DNA of 44,416 bases from Actinobacteria bacterium UBA2279 (GTDB lineage: Bacteria > Actinomycetota > Coriobacteriia > Anaerosomatales > Anaerosomataceae): NCBI GenBank assembly GCA_002347365.1, contig DDWT01000005.1, forward strand, positions 1-44,416, given 5' to 3'. This document shows positions 42,093 to 44,416 of this stretch, piece after piece. The position numbers were made by a program, and so were the translations under genes. How positions within the stretch are numbered: the first letter of the stretch is position 1; every line of letters begins with the position of its first letter. The notes under the pieces were generated by a model. The model saw nothing but the letters and a program-made list of their open reading frames with translations, had not been told where the DNA came from and did no database searches.

Positions 42093-42362
42093 ATGTCCGC
42101 GCGCATAGCTCTACATGTCACCCCCAAGTCAGGCCGAGACGAGATCGTCGGCTGGCGAGGGGGTGAGCTGTCTGTTCGGGTGAGTGCGCCTCCTGAGGAC
42201 GGCAAGGCGAATGCCGCCGTGTGCAAGCTCGTGGCAAAGCGTCTGGGCGTGGCCAAGAGTACTGTCCGGGTCGTCCGAGGCGACACATCCCGCCATAAGA
42301 CCCTCGAGATAGACACGCTGAGCGAGGAAGAGCTCGCGGCCGTTCTCGGCGGCGCGTCGTGA
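42093..42362 (+). CDS. DUF167 (YggU) family protein
   Basis: This 89-aa protein matches the DUF167/YggU family: LHVTPKSGRDEIVGW at the start, LSVRVSAPPEDGKANAAVCKLVAKRLGV in the middle and VRVVRGDTSRHKTLEI near the end. The biochemical role is unknown. ATG 42093 follows divIVA by five bases, and its stop overlaps the GTG of the next gene by four bases. Confidence 0.92.
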   Translation: MSARIALHVTPKSGRDEIVGWRGGELSVRVSAPPEDGKANAAVCKLVAKRLGVAKSTVRVVRGDTSRHKTLEIDTLSEEELAAVLGGAS

Positions 42363-42928
42363 ACCCGCGGTTCCTCCGCGAACTCCGCAAGCGTTTCGTC
42401 GTCAGCCGACGCGCCCTCGACGTCCCGGATGCCGGGTTGCGTGTGGACGTTCCAGTGGCCGCCAACCCTCGATTCGTGGTAGCGGCGGTGCTATTCGGGG
42501 CACCGTGGCTTCTGGCGACGATCGTGTTCACCGGCGTCTTCTTCGTGGCGGCGCCTATCGACCCGCTCCTGATCAGGTTCCTTGCATGGCTTGTCGCGAT
42601 GCTGCTTCTGGTCTTCATCCACGTTCTTGCAGCGATGACGGTATGGGGTGCCTTCTATCAAGCGAGTGGCAGTGAGACGCTGGTGATCGACGAGGCGCAC
42701 ATCCATGTGCTGCGGACGGCGGCCGGCATTACGCTCCCGGCTCGAATCGGCCGCGCTGCCCCGGCTCGCGCAGACATCCTGCGGCAGAGCGGCAGGCGCT
42801 CTCCGCAGCCCAAGATCGAGATCAAGACGGCCAGGGGCGCCGTTCGCTTCGGCTCGGGAGTGTCGCGTCTGGAGGCGGAGGCGATCGCCTTGCGGGTGAA
42901 CGCGTATCTCGCGGGCGAAGAAGTGTGA
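42359..42928 (+). CDS. Two-helix membrane protein of unknown function
   Basis: This 189-aa protein has a basic N-terminus, two hydrophobic segments (about 38-62 and 70-97), and a C-terminal soluble domain of about 90 residues. The soluble part contains short beta-like strands (TLVIDEAHIHVLRTA, KIEIKTARGAVRFGSGV), a layout somewhat like PH-type membrane proteins. No family was recognised with confidence. GTG 42359 overlaps the DUF167 stop. It ends the divIVA operon, before the ileS promoter. Confidence 0.7.
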   Translation: MNPRFLRELRKRFVVSRRALDVPDAGLRVDVPVAANPRFVVAAVLFGAPWLLATIVFTGVFFVAAPIDPLLIRFLAWLVAMLLLVFIHVLAAMTVWGAFYQASGSETLVIDEAHIHVLRTAAGITLPARIGRAAPARADILRQSGRRSPQPKIEIKTARGAVRFGSGVSRLEAEAIALRVNAYLAGEEV

Positions 42929-42934
42929 AGCGCG

Positions 42935-42964
42935 TTGACCGAGGCTCGTGACGTGCGTTAGTAT
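42935..42964 (+). promoter_or_regulatory. Promoter of the ileS T-box leader
   Basis: TTGACC (42935-42940) and TAGTAT (42959-42964) are separated by 18 bases, right after the stop of the membrane gene and just before the start of stem I of the T-box. Transcription would begin near 42971. Confidence 0.6.
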
Positions 42965-42970
42965 CGCTGC

Positions 42971-43252
42971 CTAGCGTGACCTTGCGTTGCGCGATGAGAA
43001 TCGAAGCGTTGACGAGGACGAGTAGGCGTGACACCGCCTGGTATAGCGAGCGGGGATAGTGAGAGCCCGCGAGGCAGGCCGCGACTGAATATCACCTCCG
43101 AGCTCCGGCCCGAAAGGCGCATTGCCCGGTAGGCGTCGGCGGGAGTTCCCGTTATCGAACGACCGAGTGGCGAGCGGGGAGACCCGCGCAAGCTGGGTGG
43201 TACCGCGGAGCATATGACACGCTTCGTCCCAGGCAGGGACGAGCGTGTTTTC
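42971..43252 (+). promoter_or_regulatory. Isoleucine T-box riboswitch
   Basis: This leader senses uncharged tRNA-Ile. The 14-base T-box TGGGTGGTACCGCG is at 43194-43207, one base off the usual AGGGTGG core. Stem I shows GAGG...AGTA on its 5' side (about 43013-43023) opposite the specifier loop GAATATCAC, with the ATC codon for isoleucine at 43091-43093; GAGG pairs with CCTC (43095-43098). A Rho-independent terminator closes it, so control is by transcription attenuation. It fills the 366-nt gap before ileS. Confidence 0.92.
43217..43252 (+). terminator. T-box regulatory terminator
   Basis: ACACGCT (43217-43223) pairs with AGCGTGT (43242-43248), and CGTCCC (43225-43230) with GGGACG (43236-43241); T at 43224 is bulged and AGGCA forms the loop. 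A TTTTCT tail follows. The competing antiterminator forms around the T-box when uncharged tRNA binds. Confidence 0.9.
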
Positions 43253-43294
43253 TATTTCGCGGCCGATGACAGGTAGACGAAAGGACGAACTACA

Positions 43295-44416
<1,122 letters not shown>

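Overview
The window is about 44 kb of high-GC chromosome from what looks like an actinobacterium, most likely of the class Coriobacteriia (inference). Supporting traits are a division and cell-wall (dcw) cluster with no ftsA, a separate sepF-yggT-divIVA group, a MurE with the meso-diaminopimelate signature, a DUF3866 gene beside pyrG, a T-box in front of ileS, and GTG as the start codon of nearly half the genes. Genes are tightly packed with many stop/start overlaps. No tRNA, rRNA, CRISPR array, prophage or defence locus was recognised. About 90 percent of the window is core housekeeping sequence.

Layout. 1-571: no gene; an apparent insertion-sequence or MITE-like remnant (about 7-391), then the leader of the first gene. 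572-3981: a two-gene unit, a degenerate alkaline-phosphatase-fold membrane protein and an MraY/WecA-like transferase. 4060-7858: pyrG, an M20 peptidase and a DUF3866 gene. 7995-10108: alanine dehydrogenase, a strong terminator, then xerD. 10228-15389: a BMP-type nucleoside ABC importer (lipoprotein, double ATPase, two permeases, small membrane protein). 15237-16775, minus strand: a small membrane protein, a DUF4349 lipoprotein and a one-domain membrane protein whose 3' end overlaps the importer operon.

17109-33013 is the dcw cluster: mraZ, rsmH, ftsL, ftsI, murE, murF, mraY, murD, ftsW, murG, murC, murB, ftsQ, ftsZ. It makes lipid II from UDP-sugars (MurB-F, MraY, MurG), polymerises and crosslinks it (FtsW, FtsI) and builds the division ring (FtsQ, FtsL, FtsZ). 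Its upstream region carries six TGGR motifs spaced at whole helical turns, a probable MraZ autoregulatory site.

33014-33224 is a stack of three hairpins. A minus-strand proline-rich membrane protein and pgeF follow. A complete phosphate importer with its regulator (pstSCAB-phoU, 34658-38896) then sits between pgeF and yggS, splitting a neighbourhood that usually runs ftsZ-pgeF-yggS-sepF-yggT-divIVA. After yggS come sepF, proC, yggT, divIVA, a DUF167 gene and an unrecognised membrane protein. The window ends in ileS, cut off by the window edge and preceded by an isoleucine T-box with its terminator.

I did not find a clearly new multi-gene system. The points most worth a second look are the phased MraZ site, the pst insertion, the degenerate phosphatase-fold protein paired with a lipid-sugar transferase, the 89-nt ftsW/murG overlap, the hairpin stack after ftsZ, the tail-to-tail gene overlap at 15237-15389, and the repeat-bearing element at the left edge.
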